Below the pieces are notes generated by a model. It searched no databases. It saw only the letters and a program-made list of their open reading frames with translations, and was not told where the DNA came from. Source: Brachionus plicatilis (taxonomy: Eukaryota; Rotifera; Eurotatoria; Ploima; Brachionidae). Taken from it: a stretch of 37,175 nucleotides of DNA. Every line of letters begins with the position of its first letter. The stretch's first letter is position 1. The DNA is taken from the NCBI GenBank assembly GCA_010279815.1, contig QEOQ01000022.1, positions 107,649-144,823 of the forward strand, written 5' to 3'. Positions 23,501-31,988 of the stretch are shown here, one piece after another. The position numbers and the translations under genes were made by a program.

Positions 23501-23542
23501 AATGGATCAAAACAAAAAGATCCCTTCGACCCTTTTGCTTGA
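17598..23542 (+). CDS. EPS15: EPS15-like endocytic adaptor with three EH domains, 4 exons, 704 aa
   Basis: Exons 17598-17672, 17724-17813, 17866-18551 and 22279-23542; all introns are GT-AG and the total is 2115 nt. EH1 is at about residues 10-95 (IWDLSD at 56), EH2 at about 122-205 (IWELSD at 166 with the canonical EF loop DLDQDGQLDRDE) and EH3 at about 238-325 (DSDNDGYVNGNE, then IWALCD at 283). The Trp in each pocket that binds NPF peptides is kept. Residues of about 345-560 form heptad-rich coiled coil. The C terminus has ten DPF motifs (AP-2 alpha-ear ligands), one NPF and a Pro-rich stretch (APPPRPAPPRPQTP), and ends DPFDPFA. No ubiquitin-interacting motifs follow, so it is shorter than human EPS15 (about 900 aa). 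Known role: scaffold at clathrin-coated pits. The second intron begins GTTGAA, a weak donor, but the exon join is dictated by EH1 homology. Confidence 0.95.
18966..19289. mobile_element. Palindromic MITE, family 1, copy 2
   Basis: Inside EPS15 intron 3. It is clearly homologous to 3012-3343 in both arms and loop (shared GTGTGCATT, TTTGCAGA and AATTCGTTTG-like blocks). The left end is AATGTGAAATTTTAGTAC and the right end reversed is GGCAATGTGAAATTTTGG. No convincing target duplication was read. Confidence 0.75.
19380..20075 (-). pseudogene. piggyBac transposase relic, 5' part, minus strand
   Basis: From an ATG near 19937 the minus strand reads MSR-stop-KALALLSYADKT, then a very acidic stretch (EVSDDNYNDYEENDDFDNDF and SHQPNTEYDSDEDSDNE) with several in-frame stops. 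This is the usual Ser-Arg start and acidic N terminus of piggyBac transposases. Further upstream at 20040-20075 the minus strand has TTAAACCCGAAGAGGGTTTT, a plausible TTAA-flanked terminus. The DDE core is not visible. It lies antisense in EPS15 intron 3. Confidence 0.55.
20653..21594. mobile_element. 942-bp fold-back transposon with 84-bp TIRs and perfect 8-bp target duplication
   Basis: Flanked by AATATAAC at 20645-20652 and 21595-21602. TIRs 20653-20736 and 21511-21594 begin GGCCCTACCGTGTTATG and differ at about one position, so the insertion is young. Inside, a second inverted pair (about 20870-21035 and 21165-21330) makes most of the element palindromic around a spacer at 21036-21160. 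There is no ORF of note. The 8-bp duplication suits hAT, P, Merlin or Mutator-like superfamilies. It lies in EPS15 intron 3. Confidence 0.88.
20993..21216. repeat. Two retroposon-like tails facing each other inside the fold-back element
   Basis: 20993-21038 (+) reads CTGAAGGATCTTTAGCTCGG, then GAAAAC and (AAAT)n. 21161-21216 is the inverted copy (CTGAAGGAGCTCTAGCTCGG). The arms diverge more than the outer TIRs do. A similar motif, CTGAAGGAGCCCTGCTCG, ends the LINE at 28.6 kb (minus), so the inner arms may derive from LINE 3' ends. Confidence 0.6.
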
Positions 23543-23681
23543 CATAAAATAGCTTTAAAAATGAATGAATCAAACTAGTCGAGAGTTTATTTTGTTGTTT
23601 TAATTGATAAACCTTAATTTTATTTTCCAAAACTTTCAGATAAAGAGTTAGAATGAATGAGAAAATTTTTTACAAATTTAG

Positions 23682-23687
23682 AATAAA
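23682..23687 (+). terminator. Candidate poly(A) signal of EPS15
   Basis: AATAAA about 140 nt past the stop codon and before the CHIC start; it leaves room for a separate downstream transcript. Confidence 0.4.
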
Positions 23688-23835
23688 ATTTTAAGCAATT
23701 TTTCTTTTTATTTTCGATAATTTTTTATTTTAAAAAATCGCCAGTAATTTGGCGAACATAAATAGATTTTGTTGGGAAAAAAAATTATTTTTACGTGACA
23801 TAGATGTTGTTTTATTTTTGATTAATTTAAAAAAA

Positions 23836-24309
23836 ATGTCGGAAAAATCAAATCGGAAAAATTACCAGAACCGACAGGACGTGTTTGTGAAAGATCCGAT
23901 AATTATTCGAGGAGTTCAGAACAAAGCAATATTCGGCCTATCCAGCCAGTTTAACGAAGAGTTTCCCTCTCAGCTAAATGGAATCCTAGCGCCCGAAGAA
24001 TTCCGGGACACTCTTTCCCAAATAAACAAAATACTTAGCAAGCAATTGGAGAATAATTTCAAATGGCTAATCATAGGTTCTATTTTTTGTTGCTGTACCT
24101 TTGGTTGCTCAATACTTCCGGTTGTGGTCATAAACAATAAAGCACGAATGTCTATCAAAAAATTGCTCTACATCGAAAATCACAGATTGTACTCTAGACT
24201 TGGCATAGAATGGAAATTGTCCAAAGTTAAATGCGATTCAAACGCATTGATGGAATATGTAATTATAATTGATTTTGCACCTACAATTTCTCTTTATCAA
24301 CCTGTTTAA
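23836..24309 (+). CDS. CHIC2: CHIC1/2 family cysteine-rich hydrophobic domain protein, intronless, 157 aa
   Basis: The first in-frame ATG is at 23836; the frame is open upstream but with no ATG. The protein aligns by eye along the CHIC family: DPIIIRGVQNKAIFGLSSQF, FPSQLNGILAPEEF, the Cys-rich hydrophobic block IFCCCTFGCSILPVV (about residues 84-98), IENHRLYSRLGIEWKLSK, then MEYVIIIDFAP. Vertebrate CHIC2 is about 165 aa. The Erf4/golgin A7-like domain and palmitoylated cysteines place such proteins on vesicles and the plasma membrane. CHIC1 and CHIC2 cannot be told apart here, so the symbol denotes the family. It starts 293 bp after the EPS15 stop on the same strand. Confidence 0.93.
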   Translation: MSEKSNRKNYQNRQDVFVKDPIIIRGVQNKAIFGLSSQFNEEFPSQLNGILAPEEFRDTLSQINKILSKQLENNFKWLIIGSIFCCCTFGCSILPVVVINNKARMSIKKLLYIENHRLYSRLGIEWKLSKVKCDSNALMEYVIIIDFAPTISLYQPV

Positions 24310-24431
24310 TTTAGTTTCAATTTCAAACTCACTTTTGACTTTTGACATTTAAAAACTTACAATTTTTTTTGTTTCTCGTTGTATCTCATGTGTTTAAAAC
24401 TGTTTAAAACGTATTAAATTGTTGTATTATG

Positions 24432-24437
24432 AATAAA
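24432..24437 (+). terminator. Candidate poly(A) signal of the CHIC gene
   Basis: AATAAA about 120 nt after the stop codon. Confidence 0.4.
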
Positions 24438-25095
24438 TTAATTAAAATTATTGTTTTTTTAATCCATTAATTGGATATTTATGAGCCTAAAGTTAAATAT
24501 CCTGTAAAAAGTGTACTACAATATGAAAATCAAACATTATAACTGATTTAAAAAATTTGAACAATGAAAAAATTTAAAAATTAAATAGATGAAAAATAAA
24601 ATATTGTTTGATTAAATTTTCTTTAAAAATGAGTCCAGTTTTGAATAAAGAATAGGCTGCTCAATTGTAGCCTGTTTACTGAGTAAATTTTTAAATAAGA
24701 AAACAGTCTAAAGAACAAAAATTTTATTTTGAATTAATAAAAAACAATGTTTTAATAGAATTTTATTTTTTTTCTCTTAAAATTTTTAAAAACTAAAAAA
24801 TGTTTGTTTGAAACACAATATTTAATTTCAATAGAGTGCCATTGCAAAAATTTCTCCAAATATTTTTAAAATAAAATTTATCTCAAACATTGCACATTTT
24901 CAATGCATATTCAAAATTGAATTTAGAATTTTTATGAAATAAAATAGAACATACCATATCCTATTTCAAATTGTTTCTTTTATAATATCAAAAATTTGGA
25001 GCCGGTTTTTTTCTTTGCGTTATTTTCTATCCCGATAAATCTGAATATTTTTTTTTTTAATTTTTATTTATTTAAATATTACAGTGATGATTTGA
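24438..25095. other. Intergenic DNA, no feature seen
   Basis: AT-rich sequence without recognised genes or repeats. Confidence 0.55.
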
Positions 25096-25143
25096 CACGT
25101 GGGTTTTTACGTAAAATTACGTAATTTTACGTAATTTACGTAA
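25096..25143. promoter_or_regulatory. E-box plus four phased TTACGTAA palindromes
   Basis: CACGTG at 25096-25101, then TTACGTAA at 25107-25114, 25117-25124, 25127-25134 and 25136-25143. Start-to-start spacing is 10, 10 and 9 bp, about one helical turn. TTACGTAA is the palindromic site of PAR-bZIP/E4BP4-type factors (the D-box of clock genes) and CACGTG is the canonical E-box. No gene start is obvious close by, so function is inference; a degenerate tandem repeat is the alternative. Confidence 0.4.
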
Positions 25144-25399
25144 ATTTTCGAAATTTTACGTTAAAAAGGGTAAAAACTAAAAGGCCAAAAATTCGCCGTT
25201 TAATAGTAATTTTTTAATAATTTTGCTCAAATTCAACAAAATCAAAGTTTCAAACTCGAGAAAAAAATTTACGATATTTTAATGCGATGATAAAATTTGA
25301 GTTTAAAAGTGGTAAAAAATCGTAAAAAGTTTAAAATTAAAATACATATTAAGCAGAGATTTTATTTTTTAAATGTCAAGAATGTAAGATTTTATTTTA

Positions 25400-25811
25400 A
25401 TGATTCGACAATTCTCCATTCTTTTCAATTACAATCGGTATCATCTTATATTAAATTTATGTTTTGATAAGATTGAATCACAGTGTAGCCTAGCCGAATT
25501 GGATGGAAGACTCAGACATCGAATTTTCGATATTTTGAGTATGCAGCAGACTAATTTTCCACGTACTCTAATACCTTACTAAAATAATATTTAGGAAAAT
25601 TAGGGGGACTGAGCCTTCTTTTTCCTCAAAAATGGAAGACTTTAGCTCGATCCAGCCTCAATTAATAATTTTTTAAACCCTTTTTAAGACGTCCAAAACG
25701 ATTTCACTGAGCAATTTAGGATTAAAATCAGGGAAAATTTCCCTCAAAACCCAGATGAAACGATTGGTTTCTATAGATCAGCAGATAATAGAAAATTTCT
25801 TGAGATAAAAG
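25400..25811 (+). other. Possible coding fragments of unknown identity
   Basis: Two open stretches have non-random composition. One ends at 25582 (CSLAELDGRLRHRIFDILSM, then QQTNFPRTLIPY). The other is 25692-25811 (DFTEQFRIKIRENFPQNPDE, then TIGFYRSADNRKFLEIK), bounded by an acceptor-like CTTTTTAAG and a donor-like AAAG/GTATTT. No family recognised. They could be exons of one gene, or a relic cut by the LINE insertion that follows. Confidence 0.25.
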
Positions 25812-25815
25812 GTAT

Positions 25816-26330
25816 TTAGTAGTAGTAGTAAATATAATTAACGATCTTGTAAAATTGAATTAAATCGCCCCTTCTTCTTCTTGTATCAAGTGACATAAGA
25901 TCCATCCTTGCTAACCGCTCTTTATATTCAATTTTTTTAAAACCCGGAATCATTCTCGTCGCTCTACGTTGAACTTTTTCCAATTGATTCATTTCACCTT
26001 CAAAATATGGACTCCAGACACTAATCCCGTATTCTATTAGCGGTCTCACTAATGATGTGTATAGGAGCTTAACCAAATTTACATCAAAATACTCAAAATT
26101 CTTCCATATCATAACCAGTATCTTGTTTGCTCTGCCAGAAGAGTAGTCAACCTGTGCCCTCCATTTAAGATCGCTCTGAAAATAGACACCAAGATCCTTT
26201 TCCAAACTAGTTGTATTTAAGGGCTCAGTGCCATGTTTATTAAAGATTGTGTACTCATTTAGAAGATTCTTCTGTCCGATATGCATATCTTTACATTTCT
26301 CAATGCTCAATCCAGTGTCCCATGTAATTT
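25816..26330 (-). pseudogene. LINE reverse transcriptase C-terminal fragment
   Basis: On the minus strand an open frame reads SIEKCKDMHIGQKN, LEKDLGVYFQSDLKW, LLYTSLVRPLIEYGISVWSP, VQRRATRM and RRRRGDLIQFYKIVN, the region after the YADD motif in CR1/L2-like LINEs. It then ends abruptly in a TAC repeat (translated YIYYYY) at 25818-25832, the 3' junction. It is 5'-truncated and lacks the normal C terminus seen in the related copy at 14.7 kb. The frame is intact over about 165 codons, so this is a younger copy. Confidence 0.85.
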
Positions 26331-26375
26331 ATTCTTATTCAATTTACTAATTTAAATAGTATTCTAACTTTTTGT

Positions 26376-26481
26376 ATTAAAGAACACTTGGCACGATATG
26401 TACCTCATGACAGAACATTTGAAAAAGCCTTTGAAAAAGCAAGCAATTCATTGAAGCTCAGTTGTTAACACTTCAGCTAAA
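26376..26481 (+). other. Short open stretch of unknown identity before the gap
   Basis: Reads EHLARYVPHDRTFEKAFEKA in one frame after an acceptor-like TTTTTGTATTAAAG, then stops before the gap. It may belong to the piggyBac element or to an unrelated exon; not recognised. Confidence 0.2.
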
Positions 26482-26739
26482 NNNNNNNNNNNNNNNNNNN
26501 NNNNNNNNNNNNNNNNNNNNNNNNNNNNNNNNNNNNNNNNNNNNNNNNNNNNNNNNNNNNNNNNNNNNNNNNNNNNNNNNNNNNNNNNNNNNNNNNNNNN
26601 NNNNNNNNNNNNNNNNNNNNNNNNNNNNNNNNNNNNNNNNNNNNNNNNNNNNNNNNNNNNNNNNNNNNNNNNNNNNNNNNNNNNNNNNNNNNNNNNNNNN
26701 NNNNNNNNNNNNNNNNNNNNNNNNNNNNNNNNNNNNNNN
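26482..26739. other. Assembly gap (258 N)
   Basis: Run of N. Any ORF spanning it is meaningless. It probably hides the 5' side of the piggyBac element. Confidence 0.99.
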
Positions 26740-26753
26740 GAATGCAGCAGTGA

Positions 26754-27275
26754 CCAACAACCACTGGGCAATCTAGAAATTTAGACAAAACTTCAAAAGC
26801 TGGTGTTCATTGGACTAAGTTAGATGACGGTGATGAAACATGTGTTAGAAAAAGAATAGTTTTTAATGAAAAAAGTGGTCCTACAAGTTTTGCAGCTTCA
26901 AGAATAGATAGCACTGCTTTATCGGCATTTTTGGTCATTTTTGATTTGAGCATGGTGAAAATGGTACTAGACTGTACAAATGCTTTTGCTGAGTCTGTTG
27001 ACCCTCAATTGTCATCCAATAGTCAACCAACGACACCAAAAACTCCGCCTACTCGTAAAAGACTTGCATCAGTTGATTTGAATGTTGATTCGACTCCATC
27101 CAAAAAAATGGACACAAAAAAGGATAAGAAAAATTGTCAAATTAGGTTTTGTAATCAGAATAAAACAAACGTTACCTGTATTTCATGTAAAAAGTATTGT
27201 TGTGGTACATGTTGTAAAGAACAAAAAAACATAGCTTTATGTCAAAAGTGTTTTGAAGATGGAAAAAAGTTATAA
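26754..27275 (+). pseudogene. piggyBac transposase with the DDE core deleted (N-terminal block fused to the Cys-rich domain)
   Basis: One frame of 173 codons is open from the gap to TAA at 27275. The first half has the piggyBac N-terminal signature (VHWTKLDDGDETC, GPTSFAASRIDSTALSAF, MVKMVLDCTNAFAES). It passes directly into a basic Pro/Thr linker (PTTPKTPPTRKRLAS) and a C-terminal Cys-rich domain with 11 cysteines (CQIRFC, CISCKKYCCGTCC, CQKCF). The catalytic DDD domain normally between them, about 300 residues, is absent. The deletion keeps the frame open. Whether a start codon lies in the gap is unknown. The 3' terminus of the element follows at 27540. Confidence 0.8.
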
Positions 27276-27540
27276 ATTAGAGTTTTTTCATTAAAAACTT
27301 AATTTTTTCTTTTATTTCAAATGTAATTATGTCAGAATTTCTAATCATATGACTTAAATATAATACATTTTTTTTCTCCATAATCAAGCTACTATTAATT
27401 AGCATAAATAACATTAAATAGATTTTATTTTGAAAAAAAAACTTTATTTTGACCTTAGTTAGAGTTAAATTAGAAAATGGGTTTTTTAAACCCATTTTGG
27501 AACTTAACGGTATAAAAAAAATCGGGTCTTCTAGTGTTAA
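27276..27540 (+). mobile_element. 3' end of the piggyBac element with TTAA target
   Basis: The 3' region ends CGGGTCTTCTAGTG followed by TTAA at 27537-27540. Just inside it are a GGGTTTTTTAAACCC palindrome and ACGGTATAAAAA. The same terminal and subterminal arrangement is found in the MITE at 6947-7211. The 5' terminus is not seen and may lie in the assembly gap. Confidence 0.75.
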
Positions 27541-27587
27541 ATTGTATTGGTGTTTTATTTGTTGTCTTTTTTGACATTAGAAAAATT

Positions 27588-27716
27588 TATTTTAGGCAAA
27601 AAAGGTGCAAAAAAGTATGTTGCAGTATTTTTTTGATATTTTTTATTTACTTTAATTTTAATTTATCAACAAATGGAGAATTTGTGATCAATTTGTATTT
27701 GAAATTCACGACGCCG
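27588..27716. repeat. Half copy of palindromic MITE family 2
   Basis: Matches the right arm of 3506-3870 (AGGCAAAAAAGGTGCAA, AAGTATGTTGCA, ATTTGTATTTGAA, TTCACGA) and lacks the left arm. It sits 47 bp after the piggyBac end. Confidence 0.7.
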
Positions 27717-28560
27717 AGTAACGATTTTAAATTGATAAATTTTTCTCATTATATTATAAAAATGTTTTAAAAAAATCTTGTTTTTTGTTACAAATGTCAA
27801 AACGGTCCGTAAAAAAATTATTTAAAGAGCAAATAGCTCGATTAGGTATAAATTAGAAATTTACTTCATCAAATTCCACATTGCAATTTAAATTAAATTC
27901 AGATAAACTATTGAAGCTTTATTAATTATTATGTTGACGATTTCATTATCAAAACTAAATTCATTACTGGTTAACAAATAGTGTTTGTTGTAAAAATTGA
28001 AATTTTGAATTCTGGTATCTACAATTAGGCCTATTATACACACTTGAAACTTTTGATTGAGTAAAAATAAACAAAATAAATAAAATAAGCATATCTTATT
28101 ATTTTTATTAGAAATTAAATTAAATTTTTTAATTTTTCTCTGTAATTGATATTTTAAAAGAATTCATTTTTGAAATTGACTTTTTTTATTAGAAAATTAA
28201 TTTAAAAACCAAAACGATAATTTTAGAAGACAGCCTATTAAAGTTAAAAATTGAATCAATCTTTTCTTGATGAATAATGTGTTCAAAATGGTTCAGTTTA
28301 ATTTTTACTAATCTAATTGTAACCTATCTTTCTGAAATTTTATCAAAAAAATATATTTGCAAGAAAAATAAAGAAAAAATGTATTTTAAAATAAGATGTA
28401 AAAAATCAACATCAATGTATTGTCTGATCAAACATTTTATAAATACCAAGAAAGACTTTTAAGATATTCAAACACATTTAACTGCTCTTCAATTAGATTT
28501 ACTTTAAAATAATTTAAAATAATCTCTTTTTTTTTGTTATTTTGTTTTAATAGTTTATTT
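27717..28560. other. AT-rich DNA, no feature seen
   Basis: No gene, RNA or repeat recognised; short ORFs are low-complexity. Confidence 0.55.
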
Positions 28561-29230
28561 CTTTTTAAATAAAGGCTACGAGCAGGGCTCCTTCAGCTAG
28601 TATACAATTTTAAAGTCTTTTTATAAACAAAATTTAGACTAAATAATGAATAAAAAAAATAGAAATTTAGTTTTTTTAAATTGATACCAAAGTCAAAATT
28701 AGAGTAAAAAAATAAAATAAAAAAAATCTAAAATTAAAAATAAATTTTAAGCATTGAAAAGATTGTAAATAACTAAGAAGCAACCACATAAGGGAGTCGA
28801 TATACTCACAAATCTAGATGTAAAACGTCGGTTGTATTCATCTACCAATCTGGCAATCAGTGGTAGTGAATACTTATGACTTTTATAAATATATTTTTCA
28901 TTTAAATCAGAGAGGATATTTATTGTTAGGAAGGAGTAATCTATAATTGATCCAATCAGGCATTTGAAAATATTACTTAGGGTAGAATGGCTTAATTTCC
29001 AACTTATATTGAAAAAAATTCTAATAATGTTCAGTCTATCTGAGCATTTCTTTTAAATGTTTTCAACATGGGGCTTAAAAGTAAGACAGTCATCCAATAT
29101 GAATTTAATTTCTTTGCCACAAGGAATATCCTCATTAAAGAGTTTTAACTTAAAATTTGGATTAGATCGGGAGTTTTTGGAAAAACAAATAAAGTTTTTT
29201 AGTTTTCAAATGCTTTTTATTAAAATTTTA
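28560..29230 (-). pseudogene. Jockey-like LINE, 3' fragment, minus strand
   Basis: From about 29225 the minus strand reads SNPNFKLKLFNEDIPCGKEI, LDDCLTFKPHVENI, then CSDRLNIIRIFFNISWKLSH, TLSNIFKCLIGSIIDYSF and, at the end, SLPLIARLVDEYNRRFTSRF then VSISTPLCGC and a stop at about 28757. The pattern LIxELVxEYxRR...ISTPL is typical of the end of jockey/L2-like reverse transcriptases. The 3' UTR ends near 28575 with CTGAAGGAGCCCTGCTCG (a GAGC/GCTC hairpin), then TTTATTT-rich sequence. The last 90 or so codons are open; the piece is 5'-truncated. It lies just 3' of the lipocalin gene, in the same orientation. Confidence 0.78.
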
Positions 29231-29268
29231 ATTTGGAAAAATTTGATTTAATTAATTAATTGTATTAT

Positions 29269-29946
29269 CTAGTTATTGCAGCTTTGATCTGGTTTATAAA
29301 AACCTCTAGTATCGATACCATTGTCCGATAATAGTTTTTTCAGCTCTGCTGTGTTTTCTTCACTCAAACTTTGTGTGCGTGAAAGAAGCCAAGTGGCATC
29401 AAATTTAATAAATCCCAGGTATATTTTGCAAGAATAGACTAAAGCGTAATTGTCATAGTCTGATTTCAAAATGTGATAATTTCCTTCACTATTAAAGTTA
29501 AATAAACCATTCACACTAAGGCTAACAATCAATTTATTAGGCTCATTTGGATTTGGAACATAGCCTTCTCCACTAATTATTCTAATCTCACCACTATTTC
29601 TAATAAATAAATTTTTATAAAAAAAAACCAAATCCATATTTTAATATTTACCTATAGGTTCCTGTATTTCTGACCGATATTCGGTTGTTTTCCTGAACGG
29701 CATACTCAGCAAATCCGCATTTATACTCTTGGCTAAAAATGCTTTCAATTTCGTACCATTTTCCAGCATACTTAATAAAAGGAAAAGTATTTTAGTAATT
29801 TTTTTAAATTTTAAATAAATTACTCGACTCAAATCAAAGTCTGGAATAACTGGAGTATTCGGACATCTTGTCCCAAACCAAACTCTTGCATTAGTATTCG
29901 ACACAAGTGCCACCGAAATAATTGAGAGCATAAACAAAATATTCAT
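29269..29946 (-). CDS. Apolipoprotein D-like lipocalin, secreted, 3 exons, 190 aa
   Basis: Exons 29946-29824, 29770-29652 and 29599-29269; introns of 53 and 52 nt, GT-AG, total 573 nt. Residues 1-20 are a signal peptide (NILFMLSIISVALVS, likely cleaved after NTNA). The lipocalin G-x-W motif is YAGKWYEI at 42-49; NGLFNF, DYDNYALVYSC and FDATWLLSRTQSLSEE follow the ApoD/Lazarillo pattern. Four cysteines (28, 59, 138, 188) fit the two ApoD disulfides. Family role: extracellular carriage of small hydrophobic ligands such as fatty acids and retinoids, often in stress responses; the ligand here is unknown. A candidate AATAAA (minus) lies at 29216-29221. Confidence 0.9.
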
Positions 29947-30959
29947 TTTGCTAAATAATAAAAAAATTCTAAAAATTCTTCTTATTTAATATAGTTTTTA
30001 TGAGCTCTTTTTTTTGTTGCATAAGTGAAGTTATTTTATAATGTCAAATAAACAGGTAATTTTTAATCATTTTTTCTAAATTTTCTATAAAAGACATTAG
30101 AGAAATTTAAATCAAATTCTGATTTATAAAAATAAATATAGGTAAAATTAAACATTGATCTCAGGATTAAAAAAAATATTTGACTTTTAAGCATTTTTGC
30201 CTTTGGTTAAACAAAATTTAATGATTTTCTCTAGATGAATAATTAAAATAGCTTGGATTTTTTTCATAAGATATTTGTTTGGCTTTGTAAAAAAAACATT
30301 ACCTGTGCACATAGAAAAATTCACTAAAAATGTCAGCAACTAAAAATTAACCTTTTGTAATAAAAATATAAAAATAGTTATCTAAGACTTGCACTTTTAA
30401 ATTTTTTTTTCTCTTCTACTTAATTTGACTCCCACCGAAAAAAAATTTTTGGAGAAAAATAGCTATAAATTTTCGAAAATGTACATCAACTGTAAATATT
30501 TTTAGCCAATTTCTATTTTGGTCAATCTTCAAAAATGGAATCAATTAATTTAATTTGTTTATTATTAATTTCATCTTAAATAAAACATTTTATATTCTAT
30601 ATAAAAAATATTAAAAAACTTGACGAACTGAACCGAAGTGTATAAAAAATCTGAAAATCAGAACTTTCTTAAAATACAAACATTGCTTTTATTTTACATG
30701 GTTCTTACAACAATTTGTATAATTTTACGTAATCTTGCGTAAAAATATTTCTTACAAAATCGTTTAATTTACTAAATTATTTGTTGTAAATGTTGGTAAT
30801 TTTTTGCAAAAATTTAATACTTCTTGTAAGAAATGGTAACAAAAAGCATATGGAGATATATGGGCATTTTTGGTATTTTTAATTAATTAAAACAATCGAT
30901 TTAGAATCTTTTAAATGAACATTTCAAAATGGAAAATCTCAAAATTTTTAGACAATTAA
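29947..30959. other. Intergenic DNA upstream of the lipocalin
   Basis: AT-rich, no gene recognised. One TTACGTAA site occurs at about 30725, followed by TTGCGTAA. Confidence 0.5.
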
Positions 30960-31843
30960 TTAGACGACCAAAGGATAGAATCGTCGGCAACACTCGGCTA
31001 TAGATTTTTTGTCAGAATTAGTATTGGGTAGCGGATGAGGGTTCATCGGAAGGCTCCGGAAAAAAATCATCGGAAAGTTAACGGAGGAACAGAAACGGAG
31101 CGGTTGAACTTCCGGAATTACACTGTACGGAGCGGAGATATAAACGGTAACTATAATCGGAGAAGAAGGTAGGAACAGAGAAAAATTCTGGAGACGGCAA
31201 CGGAAACCGGTAAATGAACGGATTTTACGGAGAATCCGAACGGAGCGGAGACGGAAGACCCAAACTGAGCGGATACATAAGCGGAGAAGCAAAACGAAAA
31301 TCCTAATGAAAGAACAGTAGTCCACGAAGAATTCGCCAAAGTCCTCAAAAATTTTCACTTTAACAATGTGAAGATTTCGATACGAGTCAATGACAAACCA
31401 ACGTCCAACGCCCAACATCGAAGAACAAAATTTAAAATTTAAAACAGAGTTAGACGGGCGTTTAAAGATCAAGAGGAACTCAGCAAATAAACGCAAACGA
31501 GTCGACTCTTCATCAAGAGAAGTTGTACCTCGTCCAAAATCTTCCAAAATAGTGTAAGCTAACGTCGAGGAATCTTGTGACTCTTTCGAAAGCGTCGTCC
31601 TCATCAAGGATGAGTCAAGTGAGGAAACACAAACGTTCACAATGAACAAACAATAGTGAAGCTTCCTCAAGTTGAAGAAGACCTCAAACAAGAATTATTT
31701 GAAACAAGAAAAAGAAAATGCCAACTAGCGATCCAGTCGGCATTAAAGCAAGTAAAAATCGAAACACTGGAAGAGTCGAGAAAAACACTTCTCAGAGAGA
31801 GGGAAGAGGAAGCCGAGTTAGCAAGAAAATTACAAGCTCTGTA
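30960..31843 (+). pseudogene. Degraded ORF of unknown family, interrupted by a Tc1 element
   Basis: This stretch is visibly richer in G and C than its surroundings. 31060-31290 is dense in CGGAG motifs. On the plus strand, broken frames are charged and helix-like: KIKRNSANKRKRVDSSSREV, CDSFESVVLIKDESSEETQ, then from 31656 EDLKQELFETRKRKCQLAIQ and LREREEEAELARKLQALY. Stops and frameshifts separate them. Removing the transposon at 31844-34177 with one TA lets the last frame continue YNKRETSNEGQ to a stop at about 34213. The long open frame on the minus strand (243 codons) looks like a shadow. Family not recognised. Confidence 0.4.
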
Positions 31844-31988
31844 CAGTATGTCACAAAAAGTTAGAATCAAACTGTAAAATTTAAAATAATTATTTTTTAC
31901 AATTAAAATTATAGTTAAATTAAAATTTTTTATGCTTGAATAAGATATCAAATTAAAGCTCATTTTTTCTCCTTTTGAATCAATTATT

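Noticed and set aside
22485..23502. Several minus ORFs of 65-119 codons
   Set aside because: All lie opposite EPS15 exon 4 and lack homology.
26448..26788. ORFs spanning the N run on both strands
   Set aside because: Created by the assembly gap.
28277..28462. 61-codon plus ORF
   Set aside because: Low-complexity Lys/Ile/Phe composition expected of AT-rich DNA, with no flanking support.
30960..31691. 243-codon minus ORF
   Set aside because: Composition (Phe/Leu/Ser/Arg) looks antisense to the charged plus-strand frames, and no domain is visible. Kept only as part of the degraded region.
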